Assembly (NCBI GenBank): GCA_041690255.1
Contig: JAWLHU010000024.1
Coordinates: forward strand, 1 to 59,519
Length of the DNA: 59,519 nucleotides
Source: JAWLHU01 sp041690255
GTDB taxonomy: Bacteria > Bacillota > Sulfobacillia > Symbiobacteriales > Symbiobacteriaceae
Direction: 5' to 3'
Shown: in pieces, positions 9,041-16,155 of the stretch
Position numbering within the stretch: position 1 is the stretch's first letter
Layout of the letters: every line of letters begins with the position of its first letter
Program-made: the position numbers and the translations under genes
Notes under the pieces: model-generated
The model's input: only the letters and a program-made list of their open reading frames with translations
The model's database searches: none
Told to the model about the DNA's origin: nothing

Positions 9041-9706
9041 GTGATTGAGCCGAGCCGTATCAAGATTGCCCCCTCGATCCTTGCCTCCGACTTCGCCAAC
9101 CTGGCGACCGAACTGGCTGCCATTGAGGCTGCTGGTGCCGACTGGGCCCATCTGGATGTCATGGACGGCCTCTTCGTGCCGAATATCACTTTCGGTGCCC
9201 CGGTGATCGCCAAGATGCGCTCCCGCTCCAAGCTCCCCTTCGACGCCCATCTGATGATCAAACAGCCCGAGAAGTATATTGCCGATTTCGCCAAGGCGGG
9301 TGCGGATCTGATCACGGTCCATGCCGAGGCCTGCGATCATCTGCACCGGGTGCTGGGGCAGATCCGTGAGGCCGGCGTGAAGGCCGGTGTGGCGCTCAAT
9401 CCGCACACCCCGGTCTCCGTGATCCAGCACGTGCTGGACTTGGTCGATCTGGTCCTGATCATGACCGTCAACCCCGGGTTCGGCGGGCAGAAGTTCATCC
9501 ATGCCGGCCTGCCGAAGATGCGGCAGGTGAAGGCGATGCTGACGGAGGCCGGCCTGGCCGACAAAGTGGAGATCCAGGTGGACGGCGGCGTCGATCCGAA
9601 GACAGCCCCGCTCTGCGTGGAGGCCGGAGCCACCTGCCTGGTCGCCGGTACCGCTGTCTTCGGGCAGCCGGACTACGCTGCAGCCATCGCGGCGATCCGC
9701 GGGTAG
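9041..9706 (+). CDS. rpe: Ribulose-phosphate 3-epimerase
   Basis: 221-aa TIM-barrel enzyme interconverting D-ribulose 5-phosphate and D-xylulose 5-phosphate in the pentose phosphate pathway. Signature segments are present: HLDVMDGLFVPNITFG (metal-binding His/Asp), DAHLMI, MTVNPGFGGQKF and VDGGVDPKT (second Asp and phosphate-binding loop). GTG start at 9041, only 6 bases after the rsgA stop. It is the last member of the conserved operon; thiN, which follows in Bacillus, is absent here. Confidence 0.96.
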   Translation: MIEPSRIKIAPSILASDFANLATELAAIEAAGADWAHLDVMDGLFVPNITFGAPVIAKMRSRSKLPFDAHLMIKQPEKYIADFAKAGADLITVHAEACDHLHRVLGQIREAGVKAGVALNPHTPVSVIQHVLDLVDLVLIMTVNPGFGGQKFIHAGLPKMRQVKAMLTEAGLADKVEIQVDGGVDPKTAPLCVEAGATCLVAGTAVFGQPDYAAAIAAIRG

Positions 9707-9791
9707 GCGAATCTTCCCACTTTCTGCACGTCCCTGGCAGGAGATCGAGGGCGGTACGGCTAACACTTGAAGTATATCCCAGAAAGCGGGG

Positions 9792-10232
9792 GTGTCCGAT
9801 TTGGGCGCCGAGAAGCAGTACGTGGTATTCCGCCTGGAAGGGCAACTTTATGGTGCCGAGATCACCGTGGTGCGCGAGGTCAGCTACCTCAGTCCGATCA
9901 CCCGCCTCCCGAACACGCCGGCCTACGTGGAGGGCGTGATCGATCTGCGGGGCGAGGTGATGCCCGTGATCGATATTCGGAAGCGGCTCAACCTCCCCAC
10001 CAGGCAAGCCGACCAGGAGACCCGGGTGATGATCCTGAGCGCGGGCGATATGACCTCGGCGCTGGTGGTAGACGGTGTCGATCAGGTCCTGACCCTGAAC
10101 GACGATCAGATCGTGCCCCCCGACGGGCGGATGACGATCGCCGGTCAGGACTATGTGCGGGGTGTCGCCCGCTCCGGCGAGAAGCTGGTCATTGTCATGG
10201 ATCTGGAGCGGCTGATTCGGACGGCTGCCTAA
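9792..10232 (+). CDS. CheW-like chemotaxis coupling protein
   Basis: 146-aa single CheW domain, the adaptor linking chemoreceptors to the CheA kinase. Diagnostic features are an N-terminal YVVFRLEGQLYGAEI, ITRLPNTPAYVEGVIDLRGEVMPVIDIRKRL (receptor/kinase-binding core) and YVRGVARSGEKLVIVMDLERL. The GTG start follows a GGGGG run. It stands alone, 85 bases downstream of rpe and followed by a strong terminator; no cheA or receptor adjoins it, but one receptor gene lies at 55587. Confidence 0.9.
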   Translation: MSDLGAEKQYVVFRLEGQLYGAEITVVREVSYLSPITRLPNTPAYVEGVIDLRGEVMPVIDIRKRLNLPTRQADQETRVMILSAGDMTSALVVDGVDQVLTLNDDQIVPPDGRMTIAGQDYVRGVARSGEKLVIVMDLERLIRTAA

Positions 10233-10247
10233 GGAATTGAAGTGGAA

Positions 10248-10277
10248 GGGCGCCGGTGAGTTCTCTCGCCGGCGCCC
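10248..10277 (+). terminator. Rho-independent terminator after cheW-like gene
   Basis: GGGCGCCGG (10248-10256) pairs with CCGGCGCCC (10269-10277), followed by TTTGTTTG. It closes the rlmN-to-cheW transcript 16 bases after the stop. Confidence 0.85.
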
Positions 10278-10317
10278 TTTGTTTGGGATGTGCGTCCGCT
10301 TCATCCGCGGCATGTGC

Positions 10318-10545
10318 CTATCGCCCATCGACTTCCCGCAGAAGCTTCTTGAACAGGGCGAAGCCGAGCTTTCGGGCCGCGATCAGGAAGACCGTCAGTA
10401 CGAAGGCGGCACGCCAAATCCCTTGCAACGGTGTGGGTAGCAGGAACTGCACCAGCCAGAGAAGAGCGGCCGCTACCAGTATGCCGGTTCCGAAGGTGAC
10501 AATGACGCCCTCGAAGACCTGCCCCCCTGTCCCGAGACGGCTCAT
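10318..10545 (-). CDS. Small membrane protein, function unknown
   Basis: 75-aa protein with two predicted membrane helices (VIVTFGTGILVAAALLWLVQ and WRAAFVLTVFLIA) and a basic C-terminal tail. I start it at the ATG at 10545 because GAGGTGAGAGG sits directly upstream; a longer frame to 10593 lacks one. It is convergent with cheW. I see no family signature. Confidence 0.6.
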   Translation of the reverse strand: MSRLGTGGQVFEGVIVTFGTGILVAAALLWLVQFLLPTPLQGIWRAAFVLTVFLIAARKLGFALFKKLLREVDGR

Positions 10546-10753
10546 TCCTCTCACCTCTGCGCGAATGAGTCTGAGTAGAATGATTCGCTGCACGCCGAGG
10601 CACTCTCTCCGACCAGGGGACGACGGCGGGACAGGACGATGTGTATGAATCTTTGGATGCAGTTGCAGGAAACTTAATCTGCGTGTAAAACACTAGGTTA
10701 TACGAGGAAACGCTTGCACTGATATGAAACCATCGGCGCGGGGAGGGAGATGC

Positions 10754-11563
10754 ATGCGCGTTCTGCGCGGGCCCAGAGCCGGACTTGCGGTATTCTTTAT
10801 GGTGCTGGTGGCGGGTTGCAGCAGCCTGTCCCGGGAAGAGCCCTCCGGCGGCGTCAGCACCGTTCGGGTGGCGTCTACCGATCGGCGGAGCGGGAATCTC
10901 TCCTCGGCGGCCACACCCGGCATCCCGCTGGGAGGGCAGGCAGCGGAGACCGAGAGAATCCTCGACGAAGCAACAAAGGCCATTGCAGCTATGCCGTTGC
11001 CCGAGTCAGAGTCGGGGTACCAGGAGTTCAGAATCGAAGCCCCGAGCCTTGTCTTCACCTGCCAGTACAGCCCGGGCGGTGCCGGCGACGAGGTGCCCCT
11101 GCTCGCATGCAAGTTCGGGGAGTATGTCAATACCATGACGGGCCACGCACTCTTCTGGTACGACGGCGAGAACTGGCGGGCTCAGTTATACCCGCAAGCA
11201 GAGGAGGCCCTCGCTCAGAAGCGGCATCAGTTCTTTAGCACCCTGGGCGCGAACTGCCCGGTCGGATGCGGAAGTGTCTTCCAGGCTCTCCGCCAATCAG
11301 GGACCGAACTCCTGGCCGTGGTAGACCTGTCGGGCGTCGCGGCTCGTCGCAATCAGGAGGTGCACCTGCTGAAGCGGGATGGTCAGCGGTGGCGTCTCCT
11401 TTGGGCTCCCGTGCCAGATGCCCTCAGGTTCCACCCGACCCCTCCCGTCTCTCTACACCCTGTGGTGGCCCTGAGCGAGCAAGGGATCGATCAGTTTACG
11501 GTCACCTACCATGACGGCTCAGCCGAGACCTGGGTGCGAACGGGAGAAACGTACGCGCCTTGA
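10754..11563 (+). CDS. Putative lipoprotein, function unknown
   Basis: 269-aa secreted protein. The ATG at 10754 has GGGAGG seven to eight bases upstream and begins a classic lipoprotein signal: MRVLRGPRAG, a hydrophobic core, and the lipobox LVAGC with the acylated Cys at residue 22. The mature part has a Ser/Gly-rich linker, then a globular region with EFRIEAPSLVFTC and paired cysteines. The cysteine spacing suggests disulfides. No recognised domain. It shares a bidirectional terminator with the convergent ABC-2 exporter operon. Confidence 0.7.
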   Translation: MRVLRGPRAGLAVFFMVLVAGCSSLSREEPSGGVSTVRVASTDRRSGNLSSAATPGIPLGGQAAETERILDEATKAIAAMPLPESESGYQEFRIEAPSLVFTCQYSPGGAGDEVPLLACKFGEYVNTMTGHALFWYDGENWRAQLYPQAEEALAQKRHQFFSTLGANCPVGCGSVFQALRQSGTELLAVVDLSGVAARRNQEVHLLKRDGQRWRLLWAPVPDALRFHPTPPVSLHPVVALSEQGIDQFTVTYHDGSAETWVRTGETYAP

Positions 11564-11580
11564 TGAGAAAAGCAATGAGT

Positions 11581-11614
11581 GAGGCTCCGGAAGCGAGATG
11601 GCTTCCGGAGCCTC
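11581..11614. terminator. Bidirectional terminator
   Basis: Perfect 13-bp stem GAGGCTCCGGAAG (11581-11593) / CTTCCGGAGCCTC (11602-11614) with an 8-base loop. On the minus strand the stem is followed by a T-containing tract (GCTTTTCTC). It sits between the convergent lipoprotein gene and the exporter operon. Confidence 0.75.
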
Positions 11615-11632
11615 ATCCATCTGTGCGGCAGG

Positions 11633-11752
11633 TTACTCATCAAAGGGCTGCTGTTGCTCCTTCTTGGCCATCATCCGCTTGAAGACGTACATCTTGATCG
11701 GGACGATGATCAGGATCGCGAGGCCAATCAACACCCAGTACAGCGGTTTCAT
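11633..11752 (-). CDS. 39-aa single-pass membrane protein
   Basis: Small ORF beginning MKPLYWVLIGLAILIIVP, then KMYVFKRMMAKKEQQQ and an acidic end FDE: one transmembrane helix with a basic cytoplasmic tail. AAAGGAG lies 9 bases before the ATG. It starts 16 bases after the second permease gene of the TetR-controlled exporter and is followed directly by the shared terminator. It is therefore most likely the last cistron of that operon, perhaps a small accessory subunit. No named family. Confidence 0.65.
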   Translation of the reverse strand: MKPLYWVLIGLAILIIVPIKMYVFKRMMAKKEQQQPFDE

Positions 11753-11768
11753 ACGAGCACGCTCCTTT

Positions 11769-12773
11769 CTATTCCCGGGCGAAGTCGAGGCGCCCCTTCA
11801 GGAAGGGGTAGCTGACACCGAGCCAGACGAGGCTGGTCAGCAGGTTCCAGAGCAGCATGGGCGCCAGGGCAGACCAGGTGAGGCCGGTGGTCAGGACGTC
11901 CCGCAAGGAGACGAAGGACCAGAACGTGGGCACCCACCACATGGCGAAGTGGTACTTGGCCGGGGCCAGCAGGGCGAAGAAGGCAGGCGCCATCATCAGC
12001 AGGACGCCGAACTTCACGTTTGCGACGCCGGCGATCTGGTTGGCGCTCAGGGCGCCGATCAGGAAGCCCAGCACCACCGCAATCAGCGAGGAGACCAGGG
12101 CGATCGCCAGGACCTGGAGGTAGTCGAACGCCGTCAGTCCCAGGGTCCAGAGCGAGCCGAAGACCAGGATCACGGAGACGGTCACGACCGTGATCGCCCG
12201 GGTGCCGATGTACTCCCGGCGGTTCAGCGGACTGACGCCGAGGGCGGACATCATGGCGCTCTCCTTGTCCTCGATGATATGGAAGCCCATCACCATGGCG
12301 GCGATAAACCCGACAGCCAAGGTCATGAAGGCACCGACCACCGCCCGGAACGGGAACCGGTCGCCGCCGACGATCTCCTCGGAGTAAGTGAGGGCGGGCC
12401 CGCCGGCGAGTTGGGTGAGGATCATCTGGGGGAGTACGAGCGAGTCGTGGGTCTCGTTCCCCTCGGTCACCAGGGTGTAAGAGCCAGGCGATTCGACCAG
12501 GATCCCGACGGTGTCGTCAAAGGCGACCACCCTGCGCTCCATGGCCGCCCGGTTGGCGACCAGATCGACGTTCATATACCCCTCCAGCTTCGTCACCAGG
12601 GCAGGGTCCGTCGATTCAAGGACGACGGCGTTGATCGAGATCTGGCCGACCGACGGCAGGAAGAGCCGGAAGCCGAGCGCCATGAGAATCGGCGCGACCA
12701 GGGCGTAGATCAGGATGTAATCCTTCGTGGTGGAGATCATGTCTCGTTTGAGCAGGGCAATCATGCGGCGCAT
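11769..12773 (-). CDS. ABC-2 type exporter permease (second)
   Basis: 334-aa integral membrane protein of the ABC-2 family. Topology is typical: one N-terminal helix (YILIYALVAPILMALGF), a roughly 140-residue extracytoplasmic domain, then five helices at the C-terminal side. With the adjacent permease (12787-13842) and ATPase (13844-14701) it would form an exporter of drug or lipid type. Only 13 bases separate it from the upstream permease gene. Substrate unknown; TetR control suggests an inducible toxic compound. Confidence 0.85.
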   Translation of the reverse strand: MRRMIALLKRDMISTTKDYILIYALVAPILMALGFRLFLPSVGQISINAVVLESTDPALVTKLEGYMNVDLVANRAAMERRVVAFDDTVGILVESPGSYTLVTEGNETHDSLVLPQMILTQLAGGPALTYSEEIVGGDRFPFRAVVGAFMTLAVGFIAAMVMGFHIIEDKESAMMSALGVSPLNRREYIGTRAITVVTVSVILVFGSLWTLGLTAFDYLQVLAIALVSSLIAVVLGFLIGALSANQIAGVANVKFGVLLMMAPAFFALLAPAKYHFAMWWVPTFWSFVSLRDVLTTGLTWSALAPMLLWNLLTSLVWLGVSYPFLKGRLDFARE

Positions 12774-12786
12774 TGGCGCTCACCTC

Positions 12787-13842
12787 CTAGCGGTGGATCA
12801 GGCGGCGGCGGAAGGCCAGGCTGGCCAGGGCCAGCAGCAGCACATCTACCACGAGCAGAGAAAGCATGGCGCTGGAGACGATCTCGGGGTTGCCCGAGGG
12901 GAAGGCGGCCTCCCGCAGCCCGAAGATCATGGGATAGGTCGGGAGCCACCGGACCCAGACGGGCGAGAAGCTGGGGAAGAAGAAGGAGAACTGGGGCAGC
13001 GAGAAGACGACCAGCAGCCCGATGGCGGGGAAGAGGAACTGGGTCAGGTTTTCAAACCAGACGGCGATCAACGCGCCCAGCAGGGTGGTGAGAGCCGCCC
13101 CCAGGGCCATGACCCCGATCAGGTGGAGGTAGTTGGGCCCGAGCCCCAGGGTGGGGGGGACCAGCACCACCAGGAAGGAAAGGGCGACCAGGGTCAGGGT
13201 GAGGGTCTTGGAGAGCAGGTACTCCCAGATCCGGCCCGGGGTGACCAGGTAGGCGTTCAGCGTACCCTCTTCCTTCTCGAAGAAGATCAGGGCGGCGATC
13301 AGCAGCAGGCCGATCATGCCGGCATCGGTGAAGAGGAAGAGCGGGACCAGGGACTTGTTGAGCGGGATCTTCTCAGGGGCGGCCTGTGGCCGCAGCGCAA
13401 CGGTGCTGATCTGCACCTGCGCAGGCTGGCCGGGCAGCTCGAGCCCCTCCAGCCAGGACTCGGTCGAGACGGCCAGCAGCGCCCGCTGCCGCTCGCTCTC
13501 GTGCCCCTGGAAGAAGAGGGTGGTCTGCGGCAGGGGGTCCCCCTCGGCCACAGCGATACCCACCGAGTTCTGGTTCTGCTTCATAGCGGCTCGCAGCTCA
13601 TCTGCTGAGCTTACGACGTGGAGCCGACCCTCCTGATCCTGCTGGACGGCGGCAGCAGCGATCCGGCCGTCGCTGGTCTGATCCAGCAGGTAGGTGGCAT
13701 GCTTCACGGTCGCTTCGCTCGGGATCACCCAGAGGACGAGGACCAGGTAAATCAGGGCAAATGCGATGGTGACGGTGTAGTAGTGGTTCCTGAAATTGAT
13801 CCGGTTATCGCGCCCCATGGAACTCCAAATGCGGCGGAGCAT
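12787..13842 (-). CDS. ABC-2 type exporter permease (first)
   Basis: 351-aa permease with the same plan as its neighbour: an N-terminal helix (YTVTIAFALIYLVLVLWVI), a large extracytoplasmic loop to about residue 170, then five helices beginning LFLFTDAGMIGLLLIAALI. The FEKEEGT motif after that helix is typical of ABC-2 permeases. It starts immediately after the ATPase stop, so the two are translationally coupled. The two permeases differ in sequence, implying a heterodimeric channel. Confidence 0.85.
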   Translation of the reverse strand: MLRRIWSSMGRDNRINFRNHYYTVTIAFALIYLVLVLWVIPSEATVKHATYLLDQTSDGRIAAAAVQQDQEGRLHVVSSADELRAAMKQNQNSVGIAVAEGDPLPQTTLFFQGHESERQRALLAVSTESWLEGLELPGQPAQVQISTVALRPQAAPEKIPLNKSLVPLFLFTDAGMIGLLLIAALIFFEKEEGTLNAYLVTPGRIWEYLLSKTLTLTLVALSFLVVLVPPTLGLGPNYLHLIGVMALGAALTTLLGALIAVWFENLTQFLFPAIGLLVVFSLPQFSFFFPSFSPVWVRWLPTYPMIFGLREAAFPSGNPEIVSSAMLSLLVVDVLLLALASLAFRRRLIHR

Positions 13843-13843
13843 C

Positions 13844-14701
13844 TTAGTTCAGCCCCCTACCGGTAACAGTAATGAAGACGGTCTCAAGCGTCGCCTCCTG
13901 GGAGTGGATCGTCTCCACCCGACCGGACTCGGTCAGTGCGAAGAGGCGGCGGCGCCCCGCATCGGTCGTGAGGCTCAGGGTCTCGGTCTCCACCTGATCG
14001 CCCTCGTTCCGGTACTCGACCCGCACCAGCCGCTCGCCATACTGGAGCTTCAGGTTGCGGGGGGTGTCCAGTGCAGCCACCCGTCCGGCGTTTAGGAAGG
14101 CGACCCGGTCGCAGAGTTCATCAGCCGTGTGCATGTTGTGGGTGGTCAGGAAGATCGTCGTCCCCTCGGCCTTCTTCCGCTTGATCAGCTCCTTGATCGA
14201 GGCGGCGGTGACCGGGTCCAGGCCCGAGGTGGGCTCATCGAGGAACCAGATCTTGGGCCGGTTGACCAGCGACCGGGCGAGCACCAGGCGCATCTGCATG
14301 CCCTTGGAGTAGTCGCTGGCCCGCTTGTTGGCCGCATCTTCGAGGCCCATCAATCGGAGAAGGGTCCGGGGATCCTCGGTGGGGACTTCGTATAGGCCGC
14401 GGTAGAACGCGAGGTTCTCCAGGCCCGTCAGCTTCTTGTAGAGGTTCGGCTGCTCGAAGGAGACGCCGATCTGGTTGAAGAGCTCCCGGGTGGAGCGGGT
14501 GATATCGACTCCGTTGATCGAAGCATTGCCCTTCTGAAGGGGGAGGAGGCCGGTCAGGATCTTCTGGGTGGTGGACTTGCCGGCGCCGCTGGGCCCGAGG
14601 AACCCAAAGACCTCACCCTCGGCCACGTCGAAGCTGACGTCGTCGACCTGGTACTCGTTGTTGCGGGCGTAGGAGTGGAACAAGTGCTCGACGTGAATCA
14701 T
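13844..14701 (-). CDS. ABC transporter ATPase (ABC-2 exporter)
   Basis: 285-aa nucleotide-binding protein. Walker A GPSGAGKST, signature YSKGMQMRL (the SKGMQ form of DrrA-type exporters), Walker B IWFLDEPTSGLD and the H-loop LTTHNMH are all intact. I use the ATG at 14701, with AAAGGAGGT 7 bases upstream, rather than an in-frame codon at 14728. A TetR-type operator (14733-14762) lies 32 bases before the start. Confidence 0.92.
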   Translation of the reverse strand: MIHVEHLFHSYARNNEYQVDDVSFDVAEGEVFGFLGPSGAGKSTTQKILTGLLPLQKGNASINGVDITRSTRELFNQIGVSFEQPNLYKKLTGLENLAFYRGLYEVPTEDPRTLLRLMGLEDAANKRASDYSKGMQMRLVLARSLVNRPKIWFLDEPTSGLDPVTAASIKELIKRKKAEGTTIFLTTHNMHTADELCDRVAFLNAGRVAALDTPRNLKLQYGERLVRVEYRNEGDQVETETLSLTTDAGRRRLFALTESGRVETIHSQEATLETVFITVTGRGLN

Positions 14702-14732
14702 GACGAGAACCTCCTTTTGGTTGCTCATGAAA

Positions 14733-14762
14733 TGACGGGTTGGTCATATGACTGAGTGGTCA
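14733..14762. promoter_or_regulatory. TetR operator 2 (exporter operon)
   Basis: 30-bp symmetric element of the form TGAC-N6-GTCA-N2-TGAC-N6-GTCA, centred between 14747 and 14748, just upstream of the ATPase ribosome site. The same layout and length recurs upstream of the tetR gene at 15486-15515. Two overlapping TGAC-N6-GTCA palindromes would allow two dimers to bind, as in QacR-type regulation. Confidence 0.75.
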
Positions 14763-14780
14763 CATGCAGGGCCGAATAGG

Positions 14781-14798
14781 GGCGGCGTCTCCGCCGCC
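14781..14798 (-). terminator. Weak hairpin between tetR and exporter genes
   Basis: GGCGGCG (14781-14787) / CGCCGCC (14792-14798), 4-base loop, between the tetR stop and operator 2. No T-run, so it may only attenuate read-through from tetR into the exporter genes. Confidence 0.4.
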
Positions 14799-14803
14799 AG
14801 GGA

Positions 14804-15454
14804 TCACTTGGGGCCCATCCCCTTTTCGAGGATGTAGAAAAGCTGGTCAAAGGCCGGCTGGATCTCCTCCAGGTTCCACTTGAACCGCTTCTCCGGCAGC
14901 TCCAGCGGGTTGATACCGAGCCGCCGGAAGAGGTGATTGCCCATCTCCGTGGAGATGACGGTGAAGACGAAAGCGGCCATGTCGGGATCGATCTTCGGGT
15001 CGAGGTCGCCGCGCTCTATGGCCTGGCGAATGGTGGCCTGCATGTACTCGTGGGCCTGCTGCTTCATACGGGCGTAGGTCTCATCGCGGTGGGGAAGGTC
15101 GCCGTAGAGGGCCCGGTAGGCCATCCGGCTCAACTCGGGGTGTGCAGCCTCGAACTGGATGCCGGCGGACATCATCCACCGGTAGGTGTCGAAGAAGGAG
15201 CCCTGGCCGGGCGGCCGCTGCAGCGTTGAGATCAGCTCCAGCTTCTTCTCGCCCGCCACCTGGAGCAGGTAGAGGTGCAGGTCCTTCTTGTCCTGGAAGT
15301 ACTGGTAGAAGGAGCCCTTGGCGATCCCGGCCCGCTCCACGATCCGGGAGATGGAGACGCCCTTGTAATCGTGCTCGGCAAACTCCTCAATCGCGATGTC
15401 AACGATCGCCTGCCGCTTGTGCTCCGGCAGATTGAAAAAGGTCTGGGTCGGCAT
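14804..15454 (-). CDS. TetR-family transcriptional repressor
   Basis: 216-aa regulator. The N-terminal TetR helix-turn-helix reads KRQAIVDIAIEEFAEHDY followed by ISRIVERAGIAKGSFYQYFQDKKDL. The C-terminal ligand-binding domain has several aromatic residues. AAAGGAGGT precedes the ATG at 15454. It lies upstream of, and on the same strand as, the exporter operon, and both transcription units carry the same 30-bp operator. The protein is therefore inferred to repress itself and the exporter until a ligand, possibly the exported compound, binds. Confidence 0.92.
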   Translation of the reverse strand: MPTQTFFNLPEHKRQAIVDIAIEEFAEHDYKGVSISRIVERAGIAKGSFYQYFQDKKDLHLYLLQVAGEKKLELISTLQRPPGQGSFFDTYRWMMSAGIQFEAAHPELSRMAYRALYGDLPHRDETYARMKQQAHEYMQATIRQAIERGDLDPKIDPDMAAFVFTVISTEMGNHLFRRLGINPLELPEKRFKWNLEEIQPAFDQLFYILEKGMGPK

Positions 15455-15485
15455 GGACGACCTCCTTTAACGGGTTCCGGTGATG

Positions 15486-15515
15486 TGACCGACCAGTCAC
15501 GTGACTACCTGGTCA
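15486..15515. promoter_or_regulatory. TetR operator 1 (tetR promoter)
   Basis: 30-bp element TGAC-N6-GTCA-N2-TGAC-N6-GTCA with core AGTCACGTGACT, centred between 15500 and 15501. It starts 3 bp downstream of the tetR -10 box, so it covers the expected transcription start; this predicts autorepression. Confidence 0.78.
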
Positions 15516-15517
15516 TA

Positions 15518-15546
15518 TTAATAGCACGCCGCTCGATCCCTGTCAA
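15518..15546 (-). promoter_or_regulatory. tetR promoter
   Basis: On the minus strand a consensus -35 TTGACA (15546-15541), a 17-bp spacer and -10 TATTAA (15523-15518). Operator 1 lies immediately downstream. Confidence 0.75.
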
Positions 15547-15720
15547 CAAGATTTCGCCGAAAGATGAGGGCGAAACCCGTCAAGTTTTGTCGGTCATTCC
15601 CGTATGCTACATGGAGGGAGGGGCCTGCCAGGCTGTTCTTCCGGAGATAGCACCTTTGCGATGGCGCTGTCATAGGGTAGGAACGTCTCATACAGGCCCG
15701 CAGGCAGGGGGGATTTGCCG

Positions 15721-15888
15721 TTGCGGATGGGGTTGCGTGGTCGGCGAACGCCGCCGCATCGGGCTACCGGGTTCGTCCTGATCGTCATAGGCGGGCTGAT
15801 CCTGCTCATGTCGATGCCCCTCTTTGTCTATGCGGCGATCATTGGGGGCCTGATCGCATACGTTGGCTACACGCTAATCGGCCGGTGA
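15721..15888 (+). CDS. 55-aa membrane protein upstream of spoVM
   Basis: Small ORF with TTG start at 15721, preceded by AGGGGGG 8 bases upstream (an ATG lies two codons in). The protein has a basic N-terminus (MRMGLRGRRTPPHRATG) then a continuous hydrophobic stretch (FVLIVIGGLILLMSMPLFVY ... GGLIAYVGYTLIGR), probably two short membrane helices in a hairpin. It ends 27 bases before spoVM, so the two are likely cotranscribed and it may be a sporulation-associated membrane protein. No family recognised. Confidence 0.6.
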   Translation: MRMGLRGRRTPPHRATGFVLIVIGGLILLMSMPLFVYAAIIGGLIAYVGYTLIGR

Positions 15889-15915
15889 AGCACCGGCAGG
15901 AAGGGGGGCACCTGT

Positions 15916-16020
15916 GTGCGCATCACCGTCATTAAACTGCCAAAGCCTCTGGGGCGCATGGTCATGGCGTTTCTGGCCATCTTTTCCGGCAAGAAGGGGG
16001 AGGGCAGGGACGCAGCATAG
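15916..16020 (+). CDS. spoVM: Stage V sporulation protein M (SpoVM)
   Basis: 34-aa amphipathic peptide matching B. subtilis SpoVM: residues 6-10 IKLPK and L12/G13 align exactly, including Pro9, which is essential for recognising the convex forespore membrane and recruiting SpoIVA. The sequence runs MRITVIKLPKPLGRMVMAFL then a basic tail about eight residues longer than in Bacillus. GTG start at 15916 with AAGGGGGG 8 bases upstream. Its place between the rsgA/rpe block and rpmB-yloU-yloV is the Bacillus position, which supports the call. It marks the organism as an endospore former. Confidence 0.88.
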   Translation: MRITVIKLPKPLGRMVMAFLAIFSGKKGEGRDAA

Positions 16021-16074
16021 GGTGCAGCCGGGCGCCTCGGTCGATGGCGAAGTTTTTGCTACATGATGCAGTCG

Positions 16075-16104
16075 GGCCCCGGCGGTGGAATTGCCGCCGG
16101 GGCC
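16075..16104 (+). terminator. Hairpin after spoVM
   Basis: GGCCCCGGCGG (16075-16085) / CCGCCGGGGCC (16094-16104), 8-base loop. It is followed by AAGCTTTGG, so the T-tract is weak. Its 3' arm overlaps the -35 region of the next promoter. Confidence 0.6.
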
Positions 16105-16120
16105 AAGCTTTGGCTATAAT
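16091..16120 (+). promoter_or_regulatory. Promoter of hslO
   Basis: TTGCCG (16091-16096), 18-bp spacer, consensus -10 TATAAT (16115-16120), 36 bases before the hslO ATG. Confidence 0.65.
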
Positions 16121-16155
16121 AGAGAGTACTTGACTTGTCGCTGGAGGAATCACAC

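Noticed and set aside
15594..15809. 71-codon minus-strand ORF upstream of spoVM
   Set aside because: Antisense to the 55-aa membrane ORF, no ribosome site, no recognisable features.
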